Shown: positions 55,843 through 64,000 of the stretch, one piece after another
How the letters are laid out: each line of letters begins with the position of its first letter
How positions within the stretch are numbered: the stretch's first letter is position 1
Origin: Nitrosospira sp. Is2
GTDB lineage: Bacteria; Pseudomonadota; Gammaproteobacteria; Burkholderiales; Nitrosomonadaceae
Reading direction: 5' to 3'
NCBI RefSeq assembly: GCF_033095785.1
Contig: NZ_CP137134.1
Coordinates: forward strand, 806,001 to 870,000
DNA length: 64,000 nucleotides
The notes under the pieces: model-generated
Databases searched by the model: none
Seen by the model: the letters and a program-made list of their open reading frames with translations, nothing else
What the model was told of the DNA's origin: nothing
Position numbers and translations under genes: made by a program

Positions 55843-56405
55843 CCAATGGCGGGCTCTGGCCGAAGTTATGACCATCAGCAACCCGATCCGCAGCGTATAC
55901 GCGGTTATGACGCAAAGCCAGCACGGGATGCTGATCGGTCAGGGCGCCAAAGCGTTCGCCGCGGAGAAGGGTCTGGAGATCGTTGATCCCTCCTATTTCC
56001 ACACCGAATTCCGATGGAATCAGTTGAAAAAAGCGGTCTCCCCCGAACGCGGGCTGCATGACCGGCGCCGGAACCTATGCCGACAATCGTTCGGTTGCGG
56101 TGTCCGCCACCGGCAGCGGAGAAATGTTCATCCGTACCATCCGTACCTGTGCCGCCGCATTCAACACAGCGGCACAGATACGGCTGCTCAACGCCTCCAT
56201 TAACGAAGCAGCGGATAATACATTGGCCGAAGTCGCAGCTATCGGCGGCGATTGGAGTCTTATCGTATTGGATGCGAAAGGCAACTACGCAATGCGTTTC
56301 AACATCAGAGGCATGTTCCACGTCACTATTGGTAGTGACGGCGTTGCGCGGGTGTTTTTTCACGTCCCTACTGCCCGAGAATGGCAGCGAAAGCGAGCAC
56401 AGTAA
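55843..56405 (+). pseudogene. Decayed isoaspartyl peptidase copy lacking the active site
   Basis: Two frames match the intact gene at 47378: NPIRSVYAVMTQSQHGMLIG through EFRWNQLKKAVSPER, then after a frameshift GAGTYADNRSVAVSATGSGE to the C-terminus. The segment corresponding to about residues 175-225, including the catalytic Thr, is deleted, and the first 100 codons are missing. A small insertion (IRTIRT) is also seen. It cannot be active. Bases 55626-55842 show no gene. Confidence 0.85.
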
Positions 56406-56494
56406 TTGCACCGGGGGAAATACGAATACTTTATCTTTTGCAGGGGAATCGCGTCACTCCGTTTATCCCTACTTCATCTCATCGCGAGTCCACG

Positions 56495-58585
56495 CTAATT
56501 TCGTATGTCATCTAAAAATTCCGATCCTGGCTCAACACTCGTAACCAGCAGATGATCCCTTGCCCGTGTGCAGGCGACGTAGAGCAGGTGCCGCTCCGTG
56601 TCGTACACCTCTTGCAAATCGGCATCGTCGCCTACTGTCTCGATGCGTTCCTGTAAGGGAATTATTTCGTCATCGCAGGCCATTACCACTACCGCGCGAA
56701 ACTCCAGGCCCTTGGCGAGATTCATCGTGCTGATTGAGGCGTGGCCACTTGCAGTTTCCACATGCTCATCGAGAATTCTGAAAGCCATGCCTGCTTCCTT
56801 GACGGCAGCCCGCGCACGATCCAGCTGCGCTTCAGACCGTACAAAAATGCCGAACTCATGCGGCATCACGCCCGCTTTAGCTAGTTCGCCGATCCAGTTA
56901 CCGACCGTCCCGATTTCCCCGCTTTCGTCCTTGAGGATATGAATGTCGGGTGGAGGACCATTGAATACCGAAACCGTATCGCTGCGGTCCTCGGTATTGC
57001 CATCCGCGTCGGTGACCAAGGGGCCGAGAAGGCGGTCCGCCTGCGCGCGAATTTGATGGGAGGTGCGGTAATTGACGCGCAGGGTGCGCGAGCGGCCCCG
57101 GATATCTATACCGATGGCCTTCCATGAAAAAGGCTGCTGGAAGATGCGCTGGCCGAGGTCGCCAGCGAAAAAGAGTGCATTGGGCCGACTTTCGCCCAAG
57201 GCGGCAAAGAACCGGAGATGGGTGACACTAATGTCCTGCGCCTCATCCACGACCGCGAAGTCGAACACCACTTTCTTGTTCTTCGAGATCACAGCCGCCA
57301 AGGAGCTGAATAGCTCAGCGTACGTGATCAGCTGGTGCGCCTTTAACCCAGCACGAACACGCTCGAAGATGGACCACAACACCACGCGCTGCGCTTCCGG
57401 CAACCGTGTTTTTCTGCCGAGGCGCACCACGTCGCGATACGCTTCCCAAGTCTCCAATTGCCTGGCATCCACCACCTGTTCCCACTCCGTGAAGAGGAAA
57501 TGCAAACCGAACCTGTGGCCACCCACCCCGTTCGCTGCCTCCTGTACCAGCTCACGCATGATCTCGCGGCTCGCAATCGCCGCTGGCCCGACATGCGCCT
57601 TGTGAAGCCGAAAACCGATCGCATTGAGCGAGTAGACATCAATCCGTTCCGCAAGACCCGGTTCACTGCCCAACAGCCGCTTCAGCTTGGTTCGCAGCGC
57701 ATTCGCCAGCGTGTCAGAGAAGGTCGTCAACAGAACCCGGGCATCCGGGTGCGCACGGGCCAGATGGGCTGCCCGGTGCAATGCCACGATGGTTTTGCCT
57801 GTGCCGGCCGATCCGGAAACACGTGCAGGACCAGTATAGTCCCGCTCCACCCATTGCCGTTGTTCGGGGTGGAGAAAGACTGTCCACTTCTCCCAAGGGA
57901 AATCGAGGGCGCGCTGCAATTCCTCCACATTCGTCATGACGCGGAAGCGGCGCTGGGCATCGGGATGATCGAAAGGATTCGCCGCCAACACGGTGGGCTG
58001 GGGCAAGCGGGGCTTACCGCCAGTCGCCAGTTCCACCAAGGCCTCCGCCGCTTCGGCAGGCAGGTGTTCAGTCAAGGCCAGCAACGCATCCTCCGTGGTT
58101 GCCTCCCTGACATCGCCGATCCATTCGGCGGGCACACCGTAACTGAAAAGTTCGTCGTCCGATGCCGCGATGTAAACAGCCTTCCTCTCGGCGGCACGTT
58201 TCGGCTCAAGAGCAAGCGTTGTTTGCACGTAAACCGGAACGGCAATCTCCTTCACCGTTTCGCGTATCTCGACCAGTTGCGCGGCACCTGTTGCCGGATG
58301 TGTTTCCAACTTTCGCCGCTCGGCCCAGTCATAAGCCTTGTCGTGATGATCGACATAGCAGAGCAGCAGGCTGCCCGCGGTCTTGTGAACAATCAGACGG
58401 ATGTTCGCGTTCACCCGGACCGACCAGAAGTTTTTGTCCTTCGCCTTATCCAGCTTGTGAAAATTGAATCCGGGACTAGAGGGGTTGAGTTGCAGGTCGA
58501 ATGCGGTTGTCTTGACTGCTTTCTGTTCCTCTCCGGCGAGTCGGGAAAGGCTGTCAGTAAAAGTATCGGCGATGCGGAAGTTCAT
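56495..58585 (-). CDS. UvrD-like SF1 helicase with N-terminal RelE-like domain
   Basis: The 696-residue protein starts with a RelE/ParE-like fold (about 1-95: FTDSLSRLAGEEQKAV, FWSVRVNANIRLIV, YVDHHDKAYDWAERR). After a linker comes an SF1 helicase (about 225-696): Walker A GSAGTGKT at 257-264, Walker B VVDEAQD, and motif VI YVACTRARDHLLV. It starts six bases after the small membrane gene and is the last gene of the restriction operon. RelE domains usually cleave mRNA on the ribosome; here it may serve as an RNA or protein docking module. ATP-driven unwinding is expected. Confidence 0.88.
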   Translation of the reverse strand: MNFRIADTFTDSLSRLAGEEQKAVKTTAFDLQLNPSSPGFNFHKLDKAKDKNFWSVRVNANIRLIVHKTAGSLLLCYVDHHDKAYDWAERRKLETHPATGAAQLVEIRETVKEIAVPVYVQTTLALEPKRAAERKAVYIAASDDELFSYGVPAEWIGDVREATTEDALLALTEHLPAEAAEALVELATGGKPRLPQPTVLAANPFDHPDAQRRFRVMTNVEELQRALDFPWEKWTVFLHPEQRQWVERDYTGPARVSGSAGTGKTIVALHRAAHLARAHPDARVLLTTFSDTLANALRTKLKRLLGSEPGLAERIDVYSLNAIGFRLHKAHVGPAAIASREIMRELVQEAANGVGGHRFGLHFLFTEWEQVVDARQLETWEAYRDVVRLGRKTRLPEAQRVVLWSIFERVRAGLKAHQLITYAELFSSLAAVISKNKKVVFDFAVVDEAQDISVTHLRFFAALGESRPNALFFAGDLGQRIFQQPFSWKAIGIDIRGRSRTLRVNYRTSHQIRAQADRLLGPLVTDADGNTEDRSDTVSVFNGPPPDIHILKDESGEIGTVGNWIGELAKAGVMPHEFGIFVRSEAQLDRARAAVKEAGMAFRILDEHVETASGHASISTMNLAKGLEFRAVVVMACDDEIIPLQERIETVGDDADLQEVYDTERHLLYVACTRARDHLLVTSVEPGSEFLDDIRN

Positions 58586-58591
58586 ACTGAC

Positions 58592-59218
58592 TCAACTATC
58601 CTGTTGTGTTTTAGGAAAATAAAAATCCTTGCACAACATATAATCGAAAAGCGTTCTGACAACACATGCGATTGTTATGGGAATCGAAAGGTTCAAGGGG
58701 TTTTGCAAAATCGCAATATAGATACTATTTGCGACTAGATACCAAACTGCTAGCAAGACAAAAATTAAATTAATGATGGTCCACTTCCACTCTGCACCGT
58801 GCCCATCTTGTGATGATGAACCGAAGTGCGCAAATAGGCCCCAGACTACATCTACCGTCAATAAGACAACGAGCGCCCAAGCAAAATGGTTTGGAACCTG
58901 TACTAATAACGATAAAACAACAAATCCAATGCCATGAAGTAGTAGTAGTAGGAAATCTATAATTAACGCGCCATTTTTAATATGACGATTATCGTTCTCT
59001 ATGTATGTATCATAAATATGACGGAGTGCACCGTGATAAAAACAAAAAAATGTTGCAATGAATGCAATAAATAACAGACTAGACGAAGCTGTCACCGAAT
59101 GAAGCCCAGTTTGAGTGTCGATTAACCTAGTAACTGAAAGAGAAAGCGCTACACCCATGACGACGGTATATAAGTTAATGAGACTTTTTACCGAATTCTC
59201 TTTTTTCTTATTCTCCAT
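58592..59218 (-). CDS. Small five-span membrane protein in the restriction operon
   Basis: The 208-residue protein has five hydrophobic segments (about 12-30, 43-63, 80-105, 110-130 and 142-170, with a possible sixth near 180) and a Lys/Glu-rich N-terminus. Its ATG lies 11 bases inside the preceding deoxyribosyltransferase-like gene, so the two are translationally coupled. The DNA is AT-rich compared with the flanking genes. I do not recognise the family. Membrane proteins of this kind are often effectors of abortive-infection systems, which is an inference. Confidence 0.72.
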   Translation of the reverse strand: MENKKKENSVKSLINLYTVVMGVALSLSVTRLIDTQTGLHSVTASSSLLFIAFIATFFCFYHGALRHIYDTYIENDNRHIKNGALIIDFLLLLLHGIGFVVLSLLVQVPNHFAWALVVLLTVDVVWGLFAHFGSSSQDGHGAEWKWTIINLIFVLLAVWYLVANSIYIAILQNPLNLSIPITIACVVRTLFDYMLCKDFYFPKTQQDS

Positions 59219-59594
59219 TCTTGCTATTTCCTACGCCATCAACCCAGCAATATAAATCTTCAATAGTGTAGAAAACGGGCTTGCCCATCCTCTTAAAAGT
59301 TTCAACTTCTGCATCAGCACCAGATGATTTAGTTTCTTTATAACTAACATGGGGCAGAGTTACATTCAGCCTCAAACAACAGTCATAAAGGCTAAGCATT
59401 GCCTGATCGTAGTCGATCCAATCTTGATACGGTCTTGGGAATAGAATGTGCTGAAAGTGACTCCATAAAGGCGCGACGGGTAATACTTTTCCTTCTCCAA
59501 GAATCTGATCAAAGATCTTGCACTGAAAATGCGCATTCATTGCTGGATCGCCTTTACTATAAGGTGACGCGATGTATACAGTTGGCTTTTTCAT
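59208..59594 (-). CDS. Nucleoside 2-deoxyribosyltransferase-like protein
   Basis: The 128-residue Rossmann-like protein has the N-terminal YIASPYSKGDPAMNAHFQC, a middle PVAPLWSHF, YDCCLRLN and the C-terminal SSGADAEVETFKRMGKPVFY, the order seen in small deoxyribosyltransferase/DUF4406 proteins. These act on nucleosides or nucleotide-like ligands. It begins 11 bases after mod and overlaps the membrane gene. Base composition is AT-rich like that gene. It could sense or make a nucleotide signal for its neighbour; this is inference. Confidence 0.75.
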   Translation of the reverse strand: MKKPTVYIASPYSKGDPAMNAHFQCKIFDQILGEGKVLPVAPLWSHFQHILFPRPYQDWIDYDQAMLSLYDCCLRLNVTLPHVSYKETKSSGADAEVETFKRMGKPVFYTIEDLYCWVDGVGNSKNGE

Positions 59595-59605
59595 ATTTGA
59601 TCCGC

Positions 59606-62464
59606 TTAATTAACCCTGAACACCTTCATCACTTCATCGCCCAAATGATTGATCACCTTCACTGCAATACGCCCGCTCTTCGGCTTGTCGAACGGGCGCG
59701 AAGTATCACTGTTCAGCGTGGCCCAAGCTTCGGGATCAATCTCAGCTTTCAAAGTCATCTTGAGTGCGCTGTAGGGATCGTTCGCGCCAAGGAAATAGGC
59801 ATGGCGGACAAAGAAGCTTTCTTCGTTGTAGTCGGTATCGACAAACCAGCAGGCGATCCCATCGGCACCGTGGCTGATGACTTCGCCGGTCTGGGGTTTG
59901 AAGACGTCCACGCCGTTTACTTTCACGCGCAGCCTGCCGTCCTTCTCGGGCAGCAGGGTAATGTCCGGCTCGCCGAAGATGACAAAAAGATTGCCTTTAC
60001 CAGTATTCTTGAGGTCTTCGGCCATATGCAGGTCGGCATTCATGCGAGCCTTGAGCACGGGGATGCGGCCCAGTTTGCTGAATTCGGTAGCGTGCGCCTC
60101 GTAGTTAAAGGCGCAGGCAATCAGCACATCGAATCCGCCATCTCCCGCCTCGCGGGCGGCGGAGACGAGGTCGGCGCGCTGCACGGTGCCATACTCGGGG
60201 CCAATAAAAATGGCGGCGCGCTTCTCGCTGCCGGATTCCGCGTCACCTTCCTGGTAACGCCCTTCGGCGCAGACCAGATAGCCGGGCCAGGGTGCGAGCG
60301 CGGTGAAAGTGATTTTGTCTTCCTTGTGTGCCTGCTGCACGCCGGCGGTCTTGAGGTTCTCCAAAATCATTTGGGGAAAAGATTGTTTGGCACTGTAGTC
60401 GGCGCTGTCCTGCTTAAGGGTATCGATCAACTCGTCGTTCTCGTCCACGCCCAGCATGCGATGGGGGCTGAGGCTCTCCACCGTGAAGGGGCCCGCCACG
60501 CGAACTTTCTTATTGTCCGGATAGGGCTTGTCGTAGAGATATTCATGGTCGGCCTTGGCGGCGATGGAAGCGTCGATTTCCTTCTGCCGGGCAATGCGCT
60601 GCTGCCACCAGTCGCCGTGCAGGCTTAATGCAGGCCCCGGCCAAGCCTTGTCCGTCGCGCGTGGGATTTCCCATTCCTGCCACTGCTTCTTGAGTGCGGT
60701 GTTCAGCTTCTCGCGCAACGGCTCCAGTATCGCCTGCCATTTGTTCCATATGACATCGATCTCCGCATTGTTTGCTACAACCGCCGAAGTAATGTGAGCG
60801 CGACGCTGATAAACAAAGCCGTGGCGAATGTTCCCGCGCACGGGCTGCGAGCTCGGTGCGGTACTGCTGACTCCCGCTTCCTTGAGTTGACCTTCGCGGG
60901 AATCAGCTAATATGAAAAATGGATAACGCGCACCCATTATACGAGCACGGGCTAGCGCAAGTGCCACGCGTGAGGTATCAATGGTGATCCAGCGTCGACC
61001 CCATTGCTCGGCGACAGTGGCAGTGGTGCCGGAACCGCAGGTAGGGTCGATCACGAGGTCGCCTGGATCTGTTGCAAGCAATAGGCATCGCTCTACGATT
61101 CTTTCATTAGTTTGCACGACGTAGACTTGATCCGGTGCCCCCCCAAATCCATCCCACCAGTTTGAAATAGGTTGCAACCCAAAATCCGAGAAATGCCTGA
61201 CTAGGCCGATCTGGTTTTTCCCGATATATAAGCGGTTTGCAATCGCGAGCCGACGCATTCCTGACAACTCAACGTCCGTGTCGACTGCCGTATGCTTCCA
61301 ACAGTTTCCCTTCTTCAAACCGGGATCAAAAAGCCTACCTTGATAATCAAAAATAATGCTTTGATTTTTCCGGTATCCGCCGGATGTCGAATTCTCCGAT
61401 TTGAATAAACTGCACCCACGCTCTCGCTGAAGAAGCAATGGCTTAGTCTTCAGTAATGATGCGTTACCCTCAAGTCTTGCGATTTCAGCAATTGAGGTAT
61501 CTTGCCCAGACGGCAGGCGGACGAAACGAAAGTCACGAGCAATTTCGGACTCATCAAGGAATTCTTCGTATAGCTGCTTAGTCTTTGCATTTTGTTTACT
61601 CTTGAAGAACCAGAGAATGTAATCATTTACGGCTTCCGGGAAGCGGCCCTTCTGGCCTCCTTTTTTCTTCACTAGAAGGAGGTCGCCGGCATTATTTGGG
61701 CCGAATACTTCGTCCATCACCGCCCGGATGCGATGCACGTTTTCATCCCCGATCTGTACGAAAATGGAACCCGATTCGGTGAGTAAATCACGGGCGACAG
61801 TAAGCCGATCGCGGAGGTAGGTAAGGTAACTGTGGATACCGTCGCGCCAAGTGTCACGAAAGGCTTTAACCTGCTCCGGCTCACGAGTGATGTGGTCGAT
61901 CCTGCCATCGTCCACCTTCTTGCTAGTAGTGCTCCATTGGAAGTTGCTATTAAAGGTAATGCCATAGGGCGGATCGAAGTAGATACACTGCACCTTGCCG
62001 CGCAGACCCTCGCGCTCGGCAAGGCTGGCCATGACCTGAAGGGAGTCGCCGAGAATCATGCGATTACTCCAGTTCTGGTCGTGCTGGTAGAACTCGGTTT
62101 TGTCCGCGCCCTTGGGGATCCCGTTGAAGTCGGCGAAAAGGTCGGGGGTGAGCGTTCCTGCCTCATGCTCGCGTTCCTTTGTCGCGCGCAGCAGGTCGTT
62201 GATGAGCGCCTTCGGGTGGACCTTTTCCTGGATATAGAGCGGCGGAGCCTGGACGACGAGATCGCTCCAGTCCTGCTCATCCTTCCCGCGCCAGACGAGC
62301 TGCGGGTCTAGATCCCTATTCCTGCGCTCGTAAGCCACCCGGATCGGATCCTGTTCATTTTTCTGCATCACTGACTGGTATTCCACAGTCGGGATATTCT
62401 TACGCGTCGCATCTTCGTGCTTCAAAGTTTCGACTGTTTTGAATCCAGGATGCCTCTTCGTCAT
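59606..62464 (-). CDS. mod: Type III-like restriction-modification methyltransferase (Mod)
   Basis: The 952-residue beta-class amino-methyltransferase has catalytic DPPY at 164-167 and the AdoMet motif DPTCGSGTT from residue 473, with the target-recognition region between. The last 400 residues are an extension not needed for catalysis, probably for Res contact. It starts two bases after the res stop. It should methylate adenine (or cytosine N4) in a short asymmetric site. The region 61100-61680 is AT-rich relative to both ends, as if the recognition part was swapped. Confidence 0.93.
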   Translation of the reverse strand: MTKRHPGFKTVETLKHEDATRKNIPTVEYQSVMQKNEQDPIRVAYERRNRDLDPQLVWRGKDEQDWSDLVVQAPPLYIQEKVHPKALINDLLRATKEREHEAGTLTPDLFADFNGIPKGADKTEFYQHDQNWSNRMILGDSLQVMASLAEREGLRGKVQCIYFDPPYGITFNSNFQWSTTSKKVDDGRIDHITREPEQVKAFRDTWRDGIHSYLTYLRDRLTVARDLLTESGSIFVQIGDENVHRIRAVMDEVFGPNNAGDLLLVKKKGGQKGRFPEAVNDYILWFFKSKQNAKTKQLYEEFLDESEIARDFRFVRLPSGQDTSIAEIARLEGNASLLKTKPLLLQRERGCSLFKSENSTSGGYRKNQSIIFDYQGRLFDPGLKKGNCWKHTAVDTDVELSGMRRLAIANRLYIGKNQIGLVRHFSDFGLQPISNWWDGFGGAPDQVYVVQTNERIVERCLLLATDPGDLVIDPTCGSGTTATVAEQWGRRWITIDTSRVALALARARIMGARYPFFILADSREGQLKEAGVSSTAPSSQPVRGNIRHGFVYQRRAHITSAVVANNAEIDVIWNKWQAILEPLREKLNTALKKQWQEWEIPRATDKAWPGPALSLHGDWWQQRIARQKEIDASIAAKADHEYLYDKPYPDNKKVRVAGPFTVESLSPHRMLGVDENDELIDTLKQDSADYSAKQSFPQMILENLKTAGVQQAHKEDKITFTALAPWPGYLVCAEGRYQEGDAESGSEKRAAIFIGPEYGTVQRADLVSAAREAGDGGFDVLIACAFNYEAHATEFSKLGRIPVLKARMNADLHMAEDLKNTGKGNLFVIFGEPDITLLPEKDGRLRVKVNGVDVFKPQTGEVISHGADGIACWFVDTDYNEESFFVRHAYFLGANDPYSALKMTLKAEIDPEAWATLNSDTSRPFDKPKSGRIAVKVINHLGDEVMKVFRVN

Positions 62465-62466
62465 GA

Positions 62467-64000
62467 TTATTTTCCCTGTGGCGCCGTCAAGAGGGCAACA
62501 GAATTGATCATCTTGTTGAACTCGCTTTCGACCTTAGCCTTGAAATCAGCCTCAATCTGGTAAACTTCCGTGAACTCTGCGAACGCCCAGCGGCCATAAG
62601 TGCCGAGATGGTTCACGCCGGGCACCCAGTAGGTATCCACGGTGGATTTCTTCTCCTTCGCATCCTCCCGCCGGTAGCCCTTGATCTCAACCACGAGATG
62701 CAGCGGGTCATCCGGGCCGTGGCCGTCATCCACCAGAACAATGAAGTCGGGAAGATATTTGCGCATCCCGAAGCCGTAGCGATAAGGCACTTCCAGACCG
62801 AGGTTGTGATTCTTCACATAGGCGCGGACCTTGGAATGCGACTCCGCCACGCGGCAGAATTCCGCCTCCCAGTCGCTGTCGAGAATAATCCAATTAATGT
62901 GGCAGGATTTTGAACTCGTTTCCCAGCGGTCAGCTTTTGACGTGTTGAAACGGACGTGCCCGGTCGAGCCGGTGGGATTGTAAGGATCGAGCAACGCCTT
63001 GATAGGCTGTTCCCCGAGAAATTGCCGGGTAATGGCTGCGGTGATCCTGTTGCAGGCCATGTCGGCAAGCTCCTGATACATGAGTTGCGCGGGATAGGTC
63101 TCGCCTTTGCATACGAGGCAGGTATCGAGCCATTGTTTGGTAATGCGCTTGAGCTGCCCGAAGAGGTGGAGTTTTGGTGCGTCGCCGGGGTCTCGCCATT
63201 TTGTGTAAAGCAGCCGGTGGGTGAGGTGAAAAACGAGCGTGGAAGGACGAATATCGCCCAGATGCTTGAGATTCATGTCGGCGGATTCGCCGATGATGCC
63301 AGCGTTGCGCGTGATGGATGGTCCGACAAGATCGGGGCTGAGTTCCAGAATCGATTCCTCGTTAAAATCGGCTGTCAGCCGTTCCTCCGGCAGCTCCACA
63401 CGATAGCCCTCGACGCGGGGAAAGCGGATTTCAAGGGCGTCGCGCTCGGGGCGCATGGCCTTGACCTGAACCGTTTCGCGCGGCGGCTGCGGCGGAGCTA
63501 TCACCGGCTTCGCGGTGAAGTCGAAGGGAATGCCGAAAACATCGGCATATTCGACATTGAACAGGCCCTTATCCGGCCCCTCTTCATTGAGCTCGTAGGA
63601 TTGACGGCGTAATGCGCGACCAATGACTTGTTCGCACAGGAGCTGGGTGCCGAAGGCGCGAATGCCAAGCACGTGGGTGACGGTATTCGCATCCCACCCC
63701 TCGGTAAGCATCGAGACCGAGACAACGCAGCGGATGCCGCCGCCAAGCTGGCCGGGCTTGCCGACAGTATTCATGACCTCGCGAAGCAGTTCCTGGTCCG
63801 TGATCTTGTCGCCGGCGCGAACATCGCCGCTGCGCGCCACGATCTCGCGACGAAAACGCTCGATCTCGTCCGCAGCCATGCCCCGAAAATCGTCGTCCAG
63901 CGCATCCCCTGCCTCAAGCTGTTCGCTATCTATCAGGAGCGTATTGGGGCGCGGCAGTGGATTGCCGGTAATCTCGTCGAAATTGCGGAACAATGCCAAG
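62467..64000 (-). CDS. res: Type III-like restriction endonuclease (Res), C-terminal part
   Basis: The frame is open to the right edge, so the N-terminal helicase motifs and the start lie outside; about 511 codons are present. Helicase motifs V-VI are visible (SMLTEGWDANTVTHVLGIRA and QVIGRALRR). Near the C-terminus PDFIVLVDD and LVVEIKGY form a PD-ExK nuclease core. It cuts DNA after ATP-driven contact between two unmodified sites. The gene precedes mod, the reverse of the classical mod-res order. Confidence 0.92.
   Translation of the reverse strand, partial: LALFRNFDEITGNPLPRPNTLLIDSEQLEAGDALDDDFRGMAADEIERFRREIVARSGDVRAGDKITDQELLREVMNTVGKPGQLGGGIRCVVSVSMLTEGWDANTVTHVLGIRAFGTQLLCEQVIGRALRRQSYELNEEGPDKGLFNVEYADVFGIPFDFTAKPVIAPPQPPRETVQVKAMRPERDALEIRFPRVEGYRVELPEERLTADFNEESILELSPDLVGPSITRNAGIIGESADMNLKHLGDIRPSTLVFHLTHRLLYTKWRDPGDAPKLHLFGQLKRITKQWLDTCLVCKGETYPAQLMYQELADMACNRITAAITRQFLGEQPIKALLDPYNPTGSTGHVRFNTSKADRWETSSKSCHINWIILDSDWEAEFCRVAESHSKVRAYVKNHNLGLEVPYRYGFGMRKYLPDFIVLVDDGHGPDDPLHLVVEIKGYRREDAKEKKSTVDTYWVPGVNHLGTYGRWAFAEFTEVYQIEADFKAKVESEFNKMINSVALLTAPQGK

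Noticed and set aside
57458..58738. 426-codon plus-strand frame opposite the helicase
   Set aside because: Antisense shadow; crosses the helicase start and the membrane gene end and has no ribosome binding site.
59399..60628. 409-codon plus-strand frame opposite mod
   Set aside because: It lies antisense to well supported coding sequence with DPPY-type methyltransferase features and shows no domain; a GC-rich shadow.

Overview
The window looks like a chromosomal segment of a Gram-negative betaproteobacterium, most likely of the ammonia-oxidiser family Nitrosomonadaceae (Nitrosospira-like). This is inferred from the proteins: a betaproteobacterial housekeeping order, a PEP-CTERM exported protein, a PagL-type lipid A deacylase, a PutA without the DNA-binding domain, and many secreted polysaccharide-related proteins. 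No 16S rRNA or ammonia-oxidation gene is present to prove it. I saw no tRNA, rRNA or CRISPR array.

Bases 1-21000 are a dense, ordinary core. They hold lplT (cut by the window edge), lemA with two TPM genes, a uracil-DNA glycosylase-rimI-tsaB operon, ispD-ispF-thpR, pilD-coaE-zapD, a CorC-like protein, a CcsA-like protein, ffh, coaBC-dut-DUF192, radC, the rpmB-rpmG ribosomal pair with a near-consensus promoter and a hairpin terminator, a fatty-acid desaturase and a small redox group.

Bases 21000-33500 are more accessory. The centrepiece is a 1282-residue protein joining a glycoside hydrolase, a GT-B glycosyltransferase and an FAD-dependent sugar-mutase-like domain. It is followed by an amidohydrolase and a GT4 glycosyltransferase, and probably acts in surface glycan synthesis. 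A perfect Shine-Dalgarno plus ATG survives inside the fusion at the first domain joint.

Bases 33500-41300 carry a tyrosinase operon with a MelC1-like copper-chaperone gene, the wreck of an RNA-repair pair (truncated rtcA and a frameshifted MJ1316/DUF504 gene), a YpsA-like protein and putA.

Bases 41600-56400 are a patchwork of exported or secreted proteins: CAP-RTX protein, PEP-CTERM PhoX-like protein, SagB-type nitroreductase with an alpha/alpha-toroid partner, isoaspartyl peptidase, P450, PagL, a three-repeat secreted protein and a GH114 glycosidase. They are separated by decayed DNA: an IS3 remnant, two further partial copies of the isoaspartyl peptidase gene, and two decayed copies of an unknown small gene.

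Bases 56500-64000 form a compact minus-strand defence operon: type III-like Res, Mod, a nucleoside-deoxyribosyltransferase-like protein, a small membrane protein, and an SF1 helicase carrying an N-terminal RelE-like domain. The middle two genes are clearly AT-richer than their neighbours and look like an inserted two-gene module. This module and the three-domain glycan fusion are the best candidates for something undescribed.
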